DNA of 64,000 bases from Holothuria scabra (Eukaryota > Echinodermata > Holothuroidea > Aspidochirotida > Holothuriidae), in NCBI GenBank assembly GCA_037179385.1, contig CM074179.1, forward strand, positions 28,774,046 to 28,838,045. The letters are read 5' to 3'. Positions 36,173 through 49,800 of this stretch are shown here, one piece after another. Position 1 is the stretch's first letter; the number at the start of each line of letters is the position of its first letter. The notes below the pieces were generated by a model. It saw only the letters and a program-made list of their open reading frames with translations. It did not search any database and was not told where the DNA came from. Made by a program: the position numbers and the translations under genes.

Positions 36173-37560
36173 TTATTCTGAAGATACAGCAGTCCCTGCA
36201 CTGGTTTGTAGCGGCAGTGTCTTGTCCTGCACTCGATGCTTGGCTTCATGAGACCTCCTGACTGTGTGATATGTAAATGATTCCTCACAATATCGACATT
36301 GGTAGGGTTTTTCACCGGTATGAATTCTCATGTGTATTTTAAGGTTATCATTTGAATAGTAGGCTCTTGTGCAGTACTGACACTTGAAAGGCTTCACACG
36401 AGTGTGAACTCTTCCTTCGTGAGATAACCTTGCTGGTTTGCTTTTGAATCTCTCATCACAAAATTGACACTTAAAGGGTTTCTCTCTTACATGGCTCCTC
36501 TCGTGTCTCCTGCCGTTTCTGGGACAGCTGAATGTTTTTCCACAGTAACTACACTGAAACGGATTAGCCTTCCCCAAATGACTGTCAACATGCCTTTTAA
36601 AACTCTCTTCCTGCACATAAATTTTGCCACAGTACTGACATTTCAAAGCTGTACTAGAGTGCATTTTTTGGTGATTAGACCTTTCCCTCACTGTCTTAAA
36701 ACTTTCTTCACAAAACTTGCACTTAAAAGGCCAGTTCCCTTCACCAAAATCTGGCAATGCTACAACAGGCTCTTCCTTATGTCTTTTCACATGCTCTTTG
36801 TAACTTCGTAATAGCATAGATTTGTTGCACACTTTGCATTCATACAATACCTTTTTTCTCTTTTTGTGTGATCTTTCATGTTGTCGCCAAGAACTTCTAC
36901 CACGCACTGTTTTTTGACAATAACTACATTGGTACAGCTTGTCATCAGTGTGATTGAACTCATGTTCTTTCCAGTAATGTTTCCATCTAAATAATTTACC
37001 ACAGTACTGACACTTAAAGGGTTTTGACACGCATTCATCGCTTCCATGCATCACTATTTTGTGTCTCTTCAGACTATTATAAGTGGAAATCGTTTTTCCA
37101 CATATGTCACAATCAAGTGACGCTGGCAGAGTAGCTTGAAACTTTTCGTGTCTAGCTAGCTTACCTTTAGACCTAAAATATCTATTGCAACAATTGCATT
37201 TCCAGCTTGGTTTCACTGTGTGTACTCTTGTATGCACACCAAGATCATTCTTTCGTTTAAAACTCTTATCACAATATTTGCACTTGAAAGGTCTGTCTGA
37301 GACTTCATCTTTGTTTTGGTTGGTTTTAGTTGACCTTTTCCTCACATTTTTAAGAGTTGAGTTATCGCACCTATTTTTTCTCTCCTGCTGTATTTCTGTG
37401 GCTGAGTGTGACTTCATGTGAGATTCAATCTCATTCTGGTTTTCTGACAGACGCTCACAGTACTGACACTTATAAAGTGTTTGCTTGGCATCTGGATTAA
37501 TTTCTGCAGATTGTAATGAAGTTGCTGTAGGTTCTGCTGACAAGTCTTGGCCAGCTTCAC
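36173..37560 (-). CDS. Gene B coding exon 7 (zinc-finger array, stop)
   Basis: The acceptor tttatactcatcag opens GEAGQDLSAEPTATSLQSAE. C2H2 units begin at YKCQYCERL, FKCKYCDKS, WKCNCCNRY, LDCDICGKT, FKCQYCGKL, YQCSYCQKT, YECKVCNKS, FKCKFCEES, LKCQYCGKI, FQCSYCGKT, FKCQFCDER, FKCQYCTRA and YQCRYCEES. The final two units, with TGEKPY and FTYHT, align with the final two of gene A. The exon ends at TAA 36175-36173. No canonical AATAAA was seen close downstream. Confidence 0.92.
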
Positions 37561-40500
37561 CTGATGAGTATAAAGTTAAGAGAATCTACTTGAGATGTTA
37601 TATTTACAGAAAGAAGTTGCTACTAGTAGTACCACAGGATATAATGGAGGCAAGGCTCAATAGAAAGAGGGTTCACAAAACTAAAAATTCTACTCCTAAA
37701 TATACTTCTAAGCTATATTTGTGCTGTTGCATGTTGCATCTCACCTAAATCCTTCCTCCTGTGTGAACAACTGCACAGTGAAGAGGTCTGGATTTTGACT
37801 CCTGGCTGGGTCATACCAAAGACTTTATAAAAATGGAACCTACTGCCATTGTGCTTGGTGCTTAGCATTTGTAAGCAATGGAGTAAGAAAAACAAGCCAC
37901 AGAGCCAAAACTGGAAAAAAGGACATGGCCGGCTTGATATAAAACAATTGGTTAGAAACTGAGCTGTAAAATCTTCATCTTACTAAATAACCTACCCACT
38001 GTGGGCTGGGGGTTGCAAAATATGCCCACAGTATTTCCTCCTGTCGCAAGAAATGACTGGAGGGACTGACTTTCACCGTGTTTAAACTGTATTTGAAACC
38101 GTACTTACGGTAATTTTTACTTTTCTATGTATTTGATACATATAAAACAATTGTCTTGAACTCACGGACTTCCTATACATGGGCAGAGCAAACTGCACGT
38201 TAGATTGTCGCTACCATACGTGTGAGAAAAAAGTGCACCAAGATGACTGACTGATATGGTTTTGTGTGAAAGTTTGAACTTGCTCAAGTATATCCCCATA
38301 TTTTGCTAGAAAGTTGAAATATTTTTCAAATATGGCAAGGTAAGGTCAAAATCACAACACTTATTCCAGGAATATGATATTGTTTCCCCATTCAAGTTTA
38401 ACTTTGTTTAAAATATTACAGAGTCCTCGTAAAAGCAGCAGATTTATAGGTTCACGGTGGCATCTTGGTGCGCCTTTTTTGTCACAGTCAGTGATGACCA
38501 TCTACGGATAGGACCTACATGTTACATGCTCTGTCCATGGTTGGACTTCATCTAACAAACTTCATTTTACTAACTAACTAACAGTTCACCCAAATCCTAA
38601 TCCTAGACTCCAACCCAGTCATTTCATATATTAGTAATGGCAATTCATTGTATTCAGCACAAAATGTTAACTACACATCAATTACTTGTGGTGATATGAT
38701 ACAGTAATGCATAATGACAATATTTCAGTTCTGCCCATATCTATCTATACACCACATGCATGTAAGCATTATATACTAATGACTTACCTGTACTAGTGGG
38801 CATTTCTGAGGGTACTGTCACAGAACTCTCCATAGCATTTACTTGACACACATCATGTGACTGGGTTAAATTTACCTCAGGCTGATCAGCTACAGGTCTT
38901 TTATCTTTCATGGGTTCTCTACTGATGACTTCTATGTCATGATCATTGGACACATCCAATGAAGTATTTACATCTCGGCTGTCATCTTCACCATCACTTT
39001 CACCCCCTGATATTTGATCTGACCTGGGCTCCTCCATCAGTTGGTCTTGTTGAAAGGAAAGTTCATTTTCATTGCAATCACCTCCCACTATAGATTCTAC
39101 TTGCACTGCATCTTTAGTAGTCACAACAATGATATTTTCATTAGACACAATAGGTACTTCCTTGTCAGCTTTGGCATCACCACCATCGCCATCCTTAGGT
39201 TCACCATCCCCATCCTTAGGTTCACCATTGCCATCATCACTAAGTTCAATGTCACCACCATCATCACAATCTTTGTCATCATCACCAGGTTCAATATCAC
39301 TGTCTCCTTCTACACCTTCATCACCAAGATCATCTGCAACATCATCAAGCTCACCACCACCATCTGTTACATCATCAGATTCATGGGGTACATCCTCAAA
39401 TGCACCTGGTTCTCCCAATACATATTCCCTTGAACCATGTATGGCTCCCTCATTGATGATGTTGGATTCAGTTTCTTTATTCTGAAAAGAGGTACCTTCT
39501 CCAAACTCCTCATTTGTTTGATCACAGTCATCTAGCATATGGATGTTTCCCTCGCTTACGTTGGATTGAGTTTCTCCAGTCGGAAGAGAGCTGGTGTCTG
39601 CTCCAGAGTCCCCATTTATTTTATCACAACCATCTGACACATAGGAATGGTTTTCTGGAAGCTTATCATGTTCTTCTAAGCTTCCACTTGGCTTGCCTGT
39701 TGAGGTAGTCTCTCCAACAGGGATCACATTCTGGTTTTTCCCAACACTGTTACATTCAGAGGAACCATGTAATACATGTGTAGTAGTGTGCTGATTTGTT
39801 TCCTGGGGTCTTGTCACCAGGTTGTCTACATATTAAGTATAAAACAATCACATCATTAACTATAATCACTGGACATTACACATAAAAAAATTATGTGTAG
39901 AAAAATTCCTCAAACTCGATCAAATTCTTGGAGGCTACACACAAAGACCAAAAAATGGACAAAAGCCAGTGGCATATAGCTAGACTTTTTCCAGGGAAGG
40001 GGGGGGGGGGGGCACCTAAAATTTTTTTAAAGTGTGAGCACTGCTGCAGTAGGACCGACGTAATTTGGGGCGTATGAAGTGGGCAGAAAATTTGGGTTCT
40101 TTTACACAAAATTTGTAAATTTGTATTACAGAAAATTTAGATTCTGGGTTTCCTGAAAGGAAATTTGAAAATTTGGCAAATCATTCTAGAATCTGCATTT
40201 CTTATTGACATATATCTGAGATGGTATGGGAACTGAAGATCATTTTTGTTACATAATGTTATGCAAGGCATGCCCACTGAGGTTCCAAGGGACATTTTTA
40301 AAGTTTCTAAATTTTATTGTCTTTTTTGGCAAAATATTTCAAAACCAAGAGTCTATATTGTAGAAAATATAGGAAAACAGTACTCTAGCAGCTTGGAAAA
40401 GTGTACCACACTGATTCATGCAAGCGTTCACTGCCTTGGAGATTGCAATCTTGGATGTGCAAAGTGCAGAAAATTTTGCCTTGTTTAAACAAATAATTAC

Positions 40501-43500
40501 AAATATGAAGCTTTTAATATTGGAAAGAATTTGGGATTTTATGAAGAAAAACTTGGAAAAACCACACTAGTGTCTCACAGAGCAAATCCGAATTTTACAC
40601 TTTTCAAAGTCAGGGAGGCAGTCCCCCCATGGCCCCCCTGCAGCTATATGCCATTGAGAAGGGCCAAACAAGAAGATGATACAATTGAATACATTGGTCC
40701 CAGCATCAAAAACACTGAGTAAAATATGCAGAAATAGTTCCCAAAGATAATTTATCATGTATAAACATGATGAGGCAAAAACAAAGGAAATACATTACAG
40801 TAGTGAGTCTATGGGTTAGGTGTGTGCAAAGATATTACAAATGTAGACACCAAACTCCTATCCCTAAACTGTTAGACATGCTGACTCCTCACAGAGGGGC
40901 AGAAGTGCTGATCACTGACCAGTTGTTTTGAAAGCTACAAGCCAACAGTCCATGAGGAGCCACCGCCCCCTTTTAAGGTTGGTATCTATGCTTCTAATAT
41001 CTTTGAGGGCACCCTCTACTGGCAGGGGTTAGCTCAGTGCTATTAGATTTTTGCCAGATGACTATTGAAGGCAATAAGAGGTGAGCACAGGGTATGATAA
41101 TGCATTAAGCTATTTATGCATTTACTGACTTCACTTTACCATGACATAAGGTAATTTTTTGCAAAATTGCCATCATTCACAGACTTTGTGAGCACACTAT
41201 ATCAAATAAAATGTTCAACCTTCCCATTTACCTTTAAGCACTTTTTAGGAATTGCAGCACCTTGAGGAATGATATTTGACCCGTTGCATGAGATTTCATA
41301 AGAAATGTACCGAATATCCATGAGACACTGAAGCACAAGATAAAGGTCAAACATACTTAATGTCAGATTCCAGTGAAGATGTACAGAATCCCGGTAGATG
41401 CGGACTGTAAGGTGTTGCCTGATTGGTTGTTGCCATTGTGTTGTATCAATTTTATTCTTTGTGAGGGTTTGGGATTAGGTTAGGGATTAGGGCTATCGTT
41501 AGCCAGACACAAAGTTTCTTATTAAACACTGTAATACTTGACCGTTTAGTTGGTCACAGAACATAACAGAGTATTCTTTTAACACATGATGGCACATTGA
41601 CACATTGTTACATCAAAATTACATCAATGACCACAATATCCCTCCTCTGTTTATCACGGGATGTAGAAATATTTAAATTGTAGAATGTTTTCTCACCTGC
41701 TTGGTTTGTGCTTCCAATGCCCCCTACTTGCAAGGGCAGATTCAACAATGGAAGCTGTGTTGGCTGCAAATGTCCTGTTGCTCCTCCCACAACTTGTCCT
41801 CTCAAAGGAGTGGAATTTATCACAGAGTATCTTGGAAGTAACACGAGGGCTAGAAAAAAGAAACAAAAGAGAAAAAATGTACTTGTGAATGTTTAAATTT
41901 ACCCTTGACTAATTATCACCATAAGTGCAACAATTGCTGGGTAGTCAGAAGTAGGCGGTAACCAGTAACAGGCTCTACATCGTTGCTACCTCCAAAATTT
42001 CTTTCAATATAATTAACATGTATGGACAATTGATGCATCAAAGCAAAATTACAATATATTTTCACAGAAATTTAACATTAAATTTTTGATAAATATCCCA
42101 AGTTTTATCTCCTTCAGTCTTCTTCAGCCACAACTCCAAAGGTTCAAGAGAGTCATGACACAATTAGACAAATACTCAAAATGGCTGAATCTGACAGTTT
42201 TGACCTACCTAAAATCTCAAGGAATATTTGCAGACACCATGAGGGTATTTTATAAGGAACATCCTTCTGAATATAAATTTTGTTTGTCGGATTGAATTGT
42301 CCAACTCAGTTTCTAACCAACTGGTTTAAATTAGGTTGACCAAAGTTTTTTCCAGTGGTGGCTCACTGGCTTGTTTCTCCTACTCTTTATATGATGACAA
42401 GGATGATATTAATAATAGCACGGTTAAGTGCTGACGTCTCAACAGCTTGGTTTTGGGAATACATTGCAAGGGGTAAAAAATTAAAAAAAGCTTATTTTCT
42501 GTAAGAGCTTCCACTCTTTAAAGTGGGTATTTATTTGTAACAACTGACCCTGGGTACTTACCCGTTCCACCCGGGATTTCATTACTGAGTGTTGCTGAAC
42601 TGACTATAGGTTTGAGAGTGATATAGTTACTTTTATTTTAGAAAGTAAGGATACAAAAAGTTTCAGGGTGTGGTTGGGGACAGGAACAATTTTTGTCAGA
42701 GTGATATCAATCCTTTTTTCTCAATTTTCAAGAGAGTGCTCACTTGGCATCACTTTACTTTGGTCTTTACCTGCCTTTCCCATCCCAAAGTAACACCCCC
42801 TTAAAATAGCTGTGCCGCAGGTGTGGAAAGGGTGTACAGTGTATAAACTTGCTTCCATCTCAGAATCCTATACTCTTGATTACATATCTGCAAGGTCCAT
42901 GTTTTCATGAGTGACCAAACAACAGACATTTATCAAACAGGATTATACCCCTGGTGTTTAATGAAGCTTGGAGGAAACAGGAAGAATAAACTCAGAAGAA
43001 GTACCAGGTCTGAAAGCATCATGGAGATCTGGCACATCCCCCCTCTCCCTTTTCTGATGTATTTGCTGCTAATATTCAGGCTTTTATAAGGAAGGAAACT
43101 CTTCTGGACTTTATCTGCAGTCCTAAAAGGTCAATCCTAAATTTTGGGCAAAAACATTTGGATGTTTATTCTTCACTTTATTCAAATGTGAAATGAAGAC
43201 AATATATTGGGCAGAATGATGTTAACTTTGAAAACATGTACACCAGGTCTCCTTTCTCAAAACTGTGAAATGCTGAAAGGGTTTTGATAAATCTGACCCC
43301 AAGCAAGCGAGGTAAGTGAAATATTACATGGTTTAACAGCCAGAAAGGTTAGCATCTTCAGTGAAGCTCCTCCCAAAACAGTTTCAAAAGCTAAATTGCG
43401 GCAAATAATAAAGAACACACAGCCCAATGAATATTATAAAGTTGAGAAAAGTAACTTGCAGAAACCTGTAAATACTAATAAGTTTAAGGTCTAAGATAAT

Positions 43501-43794
43501 AAGCAAGTTGCTATCAATCTCTTTGGGAAAATTAGTCTAAATATTAATGCTTGCTGTATTGATGATACAACTCAACATAGATTTTAATAAACAGTGAAGG
43601 CTGTTGATCTTGATCAATGCAATGACTGATTCATTAAAAGAAATCACACTAAGCTCACAACATGGGTAGATTTGGGAAAGTGTTGGTCCTATGCCTTGAA
43701 ATATAAAAGGGAAAGTTCTTCTCTTTCCCAAGTTTGGGGAATTTAAGGAGTACTTAGGAGCCAACAAAGGAATATCCCTGCATTTTTTTTTTTT

Positions 43795-43825
<31 letters not shown>

Positions 43826-46800
43826 GTACATAACTTGGTATTAAGTGAGAGTAAAAAACCTTTCCAGTGCACCATAGGGTAAGCACTGCTTTGGGGTAAA
43901 ACTAGAGTTTTGTTTTTGAGAACAATCTTGTTTTTCTAAGCAAATTTTGTGGAATACAAAAATTCTACGCTTGTCCTTGCTGCCAGCTGAACTGGTTGTC
44001 CTCTTAATTTACAGTATCTTATTTCTCTTTCTGATAGATATGTAGTAACCCAAACATGATCATGACTTGAAAGACTGGACTAGAATACCTTATAAAGAAA
44101 ATTGAAGGGGAAATGCCATCATATATACCAAATTTGATCCAAATTGTTGAATTGGTTGCCACCCGGCTTGAAGTTGTAATTCACAAGCCAACAGCTTCTC
44201 CCACATTCGTGATCGCTTAGCGTCGTAAAACAACTGCCCTTCAAGGCCTGATTATTATCCCAAATTAAATTAGCCCAATAGTTTACTTTGTAAACGGATC
44301 TTGCCAATCAAGTAACAACATTTACCTTCCTGAATTGCCAAATTTATGAGACGTAACTTATTGCCTTACCTGGGATATGCAATATTTACATCCCTAAATA
44401 TAATAAAGGCTACAGTACTATCAAGAAAAAAAGGAATTAGAAAATAAGCTGTTGTTCAAGATCAGTTTTGGGGGTTTATTAGTTATACAAGTTTTATGGA
44501 ATGTCATCTCACTTGATGGGTTTGTTGCAATACTGCCCGTGTTCTGGTTCATCAATGCTGGAGGATATAATAATGGTGGACGGACGAACTGTTGAACTCC
44601 TGCAGATCCCTCTACTGAGTGGTCCCTTAAACTGGAACTTTTCAGTGAGTATCCTGTAAGGTACACAAGTCCTATGGAAAAATTTATAAAGAAACAATAG
44701 ATCATGTTGACAGTTAGTTTACAATTAGTCAGTCGTTTAAGTGGAGTTTTTGGGTTCAGTTTCCAACCTACAGTATTGGCTCAAGTCTCCCTGGCCACAG
44801 CCTTTTTTCCAGTGCTGACTCACTGGCTTGTTTTCCCTACCCCATTGCTTATGCTGAGCACCAAGCACAATGGCAGTGGGTTCCGTTTTTTAAGTCTTCA
44901 GTATGAGCCGACCAGGAATTGGAACTCCCAACCTCCTGACTGCAATCTTATACTCCAACCACTTGACCATGCAGGGATATTTATTTTCAGAGAAGGTGGC
45001 CAGAGATCATGTACTTTAGGGAGGGTCTAAAGTTGTGGTCATACTACAATGAAATTGGATGGAATTGCAATCCAGTTTTGTGAGTTTTTATGTAAATCTT
45101 CTTCAGTTCTGGTCCTTAAGCATGGCAATGTTTGTTTATTTCCTTGTAATATTTGCACATAATTTCTTGTAGACCAAGTAAATTTGACCTTCCTACGGTG
45201 CTTGTAAAGTCTGACCACTAACAATTTCCTCTATGCTGTCACCCATCTTTACCCTTCAAGCCTATTCAAATTTAGTGAGTCTAAGAAAGACTGAAGCTCT
45301 TAATCATTTTAATTTTTTTCAATTTTCAGTTAGTTATTCCGGATACAGTACAACATAATTTCAATATGATAGATTTTTTTACACTTAGATTGCTACAGAG
45401 CCCATTCAACATTTCACAGTAAAACTAAATTTTTGCTTTAATTTTTTCCAATGTTAGTTAGTTAGTTAGATGAGGTTATGGCTCAGTTTCTAACCAATGT
45501 ATTAGGGTTGGGCCACTTAGTATTCAAAATATTCAATCACCTACGAACAACAAAGTTATCCAATAAATAACAAGTATTATTTCTTAACTGGTTGCTATGT
45601 ATGAAAATGAATATCAATAGTATTCATCCATGATCAGTTTAATGGATAAGGCCAGAACAATAGAAAACTTGGCAAATTTTCTGAGGCAATGCATTTTGGG
45701 ATGCATGCATGGGTCAAAGCCTGTTAAGTTGTACCTCTATCTTACAACAGTTGTGTGCTTTGACCTCATATTTGCAGTCAATGTACAGTAGTGCAGAAAC
45801 ATGTTGTTAAAATTTCGGACTAGGTTCCTTTTGGCTTTCCTAGTTCCTACCCACTGAGTTCCTTATTTGTGTGGGTCCTACTGAGTGGAAATGTTCAGAT
45901 GCAATGCGTCTTGGGATGCATGGGTCAAAGCCTGTTAAGTTGTACCTTTATCATAGCACCAGTTGTGTGCTTCCTGTATATGTACCACCTCAAATTTGCA
46001 GTTTTAACCTATGAAGCTAATGTACAGTACAGTAGTGCAGGAACATGTTGTTAAAATAGGTTACTTGAACTCTTTCCACCCTTATTTGTGCAGGTCCTAC
46101 TGAGTGTATTGTAAAACAGGATTATCTGGCTCACATGTCTGTTGACACTAGCATTTCATGCGTACTTGGTTTATCTTCCTCCTTAGATCTGGTGATGACA
46201 AGAGTCAGCTGACCATCTCAAAGAGTCGATTGTGCCAAAAGAGTAGCGGTCTTGTGGTTTTCACTTCATTAGTCACTTAAGGTGTCTAGTGACAGATTGA
46301 GCCTGTGCTTTGTTTAATTAATCAAACAAACTCAAATAAGAAACAGGACAGTAACTTTATCAGAAAGAATTAACGTTATGGATGTACTTGCCAGGTGGAC
46401 TATGCACATGCACATACAGGTGAAAGAGTTATCATAGAACATTTAACCTTATAATCCAGTCCGAAAATTCCATATTTCTTAAAATTGTCTAGGGGGAGGG
46501 GGACTTTGGGAAATTTGGGGCTTTTTCAGGGAAACTAGGTGCAATATGATGCAAGATTTTCCACTTTGACAGAATTTTAATCCTTCACTGCAATCAGGTT
46601 TATTTCGAAATTTAGCCAATGAGTGAAAATTGTTCAGAAAAAGTTTGCTCGTAGTGAATATAAAGGCGAAAATGCATTGCCCCAATTTGGGAAAGTGTAG
46701 AAGTTTATCATGGTTCATGATTGCTTTGTATTACAAATCAAGTGACAGTATTTTTCTCACTAAACTATGAAGTTTAGGAGATTAATTCTTTGGTTAAACT

Positions 46801-49800
46801 TTAGTAATGAGTACTTTAAGTCCTGACATTTCACAAAGCGTATATTCTAAATCTGTGGGATATAAATGTTGATGCAAAATAAATTTGGAGAAATTACTGC
46901 TTTTGTCCTTTCGGTGACTTTCTCAAACTGACAACATTGTCAGAATATAGCTTTGAACTTCAAGTTCTGTATAATGCATGTTCTACCCGCAACTGAATAT
47001 TGGAGGTAAAAGAAGCTATCTCAAATTTTGTGTGGTACAAATAAATTACAAGTCACAACAATTCTATGATTTTGTAGTCCACCACAAACATGACGTGTGC
47101 GGCTCGGTTACTCGCTGTTTGGTCTACCCCCGGAAAATAAAACGATATTCTGGGTGTCACGTGATTAATGAAAACTCCAAATCTGCCTTCGCTATCTCCG
47201 AAAACACAAAATCGAGACACCAAATCACATGACTTTGTATTTTTAGAGATAGCAAAGGCACATTTGGTGTCTTTGTTGATCACGTGACACCTGGAATATC
47301 ACCTCATATTCCGGGGGTAGACCAAACGGCAGGTAACCGAGCCGCACGCGTAATGAATGAAGTATAGACTCCGAGTAACAGTACATGGCAGCACCACTCC
47401 TTTCTAAATATTTGAATTTACAAGCCTTTCCTGAGCAGTTTCTAGGTACCTTTTGATTTTTTAATTAAATCCACCACTCTGTTAACAGTTTCTGAGCACC
47501 TACCATTTCCTTCAACTTTAAAGGTCACCTGTTCTCCTGGCTGCAGAACCAAGTCTAGTCGTTGCTGGTTCGTTTGTCCTCTCTCTAGAGTACAAATGAC
47601 ATTCTCATAGCATTGTGTCTTCATCAATAGGTATGCACAGGTAGGAGAATCACCTTATGAAAAATAAATAAATATATAAAATTATGCAAACATAGATTTG
47701 AAAGTGATCTTTTAAAATTCATGTTTCAGTATATGTTTCATGAGATGCATTATTTTCATATTTAAGGTACAGTATCTCATGCTGAACATGAATTCACAAT
47801 CTGAAACGTGCAAAAAGATGACAAAATTGATCAAATTTTAAAAGCTTGAAAATACAGGCTCAAAGACTATGCACATTTTTTCCTGTAGACCAGTGCTTCT
47901 CAACGGGGGTCCAAGTGCACCCCCAGGGGTGAATTCGATATGCTCAGGGGTGAAATTTGGAAAATTGGGGAATTGGGGGTGAATTATACACAAAGGGGGG
48001 AATTTTGTAAATATGGGAAAATTTGCATGAATTGAGTTTTCATACTCAGAATTGAAAATTCATAGCTTCATCTGACCGGTAGCCATCAGTCAGAATATAG
48101 CCTGTATTACATTACTGTACATAGTTGGTGTTTAGAGGGATATTCTAAACATCAGCTCTCTAGTTGTATGAATGTATGGTTACCAATGGCAATGATCGTC
48201 TACGAATCTAGTTTTTAGTTTTTAGTAATTTGATGTTTTATAGTACTAGGAGTGAATGGTGGAAAAATTTTTTCCCAAGTGGGGAAGTGGATCATAAAGG
48301 TTGAGAAGCACTGATGTAGACCTTTTTTTAAATCACAAGTAGGGTACAAAGAATGGTGGGATACTGTTTTGCTGCATTTTATTTTTGTCAATGGCATTTC
48401 ACATTAACAAAGAACAACACACACCAACATTCGTTCCCACAAACCTTTTTAACACTTATTAGGAAATATGTCTCTCTAAAAATCACTTATACTTCAAGAC
48501 TGTACCTTTGATAGCTACAGTTTTTTTTTTTCTACAAACGAAATGTTTGAATTTTGAAAAAGTGGTACACTAGCTAGACGTAAAATCAATGTTTCATACA
48601 ACCCTTTATAGTACTTATGGTGGCACTATACACAAGTTTGACAACAAAACAAAGCATTTGAACAGTGCAGGTATTGGGTAAAATTTTGATTCCTCATCAA
48701 ATGTTTATTTCCTCCCAGGCTCACACTGATTTGAAAGAAAAAAGTGTTGGAAAAACTATTCTTTTGTTGATGTCCCAAAGTAGCAATCACTTTGTAAATT
48801 TCCATCCTGGTTTACACCTTCATTCCTGGTCAATTATATGAAAGAAAACATTGAATCTATTTGATGGAAAGAAATTCATATTTTTGAAACCAATGTTCAT
48901 CAACACAGCATGACAGATTTTTCAGAATAAAATTGTATGGTAGCATTTTTTGGTATAAAAGTTTGTAACAGACAGAAATTTTGTTACTTGTTGCTCAAGA
49001 TAATTTATTCAACCGAACTCATGCATATTCAAATGATTCAAATTCCAGAGCTCTTCCAATGCATAAGGTTTGAGGAACAAACACTTATGTTGTGGTTACT
49101 TGATGAGATTGTATCTCCCTGTGGACTGGGGTGTAGAATATGCCAATGGTATTTCATGCCTCAGCTGTCGCAAGGGGTGGCTAAAGGGATGGACTTATAC
49201 CGCTTTATCTTGATGACACAGTATAAATAACAAATTCGTGTTGGTGTGTCATTAAATCTCATCTAACTAACTAACTGAATGGTGTAATAATGATAGAAGC
49301 TATTTTTTTGTCTACCATGACCAAGCTGGAACACAGTAATTTAAACACATTAATTACCTTTACAGAGAGCATACTAGTGAATTGTCATTCCCAAGCCACA
49401 TTTTTGCTAGAATGATCGAAATTTAGTTATTTGTTGCTCAAGATAATTTATTCACCCACAATTTCACATAATGCAAATTCCACAACTCTTCCAATGCATT
49501 TTATGTGTTTGAGGAAACAATATTTTTGTTGGGGTTACTAAATGAGGTTATAAATGGTGTAATAATGATAAAAAAGTATTTTCTTTGTCTGCCATGTTGG
49601 CAAATTTTAAATGGAATATTTCCCTTTACAGGCAGACCCATTTGTTACCCCAAACCCCCTTAGGTGATAGGGTGCAAATTTTCAACTGGCCATGCTCTTT
49701 GACAGACATTTGATTTAATTCAAAACATGCACCGTACAGTTCTTCTATTTACACAGCATGCACAGTGTGTATTCTGACAAAGATGTAGGGGCTTGTACAG

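Noticed and set aside
44704..45030. 108-aa ORF (+)
   Set aside because: It is a read-through of a reversed tRNA-derived SINE. Similar ORFs occur at other SINE copies.
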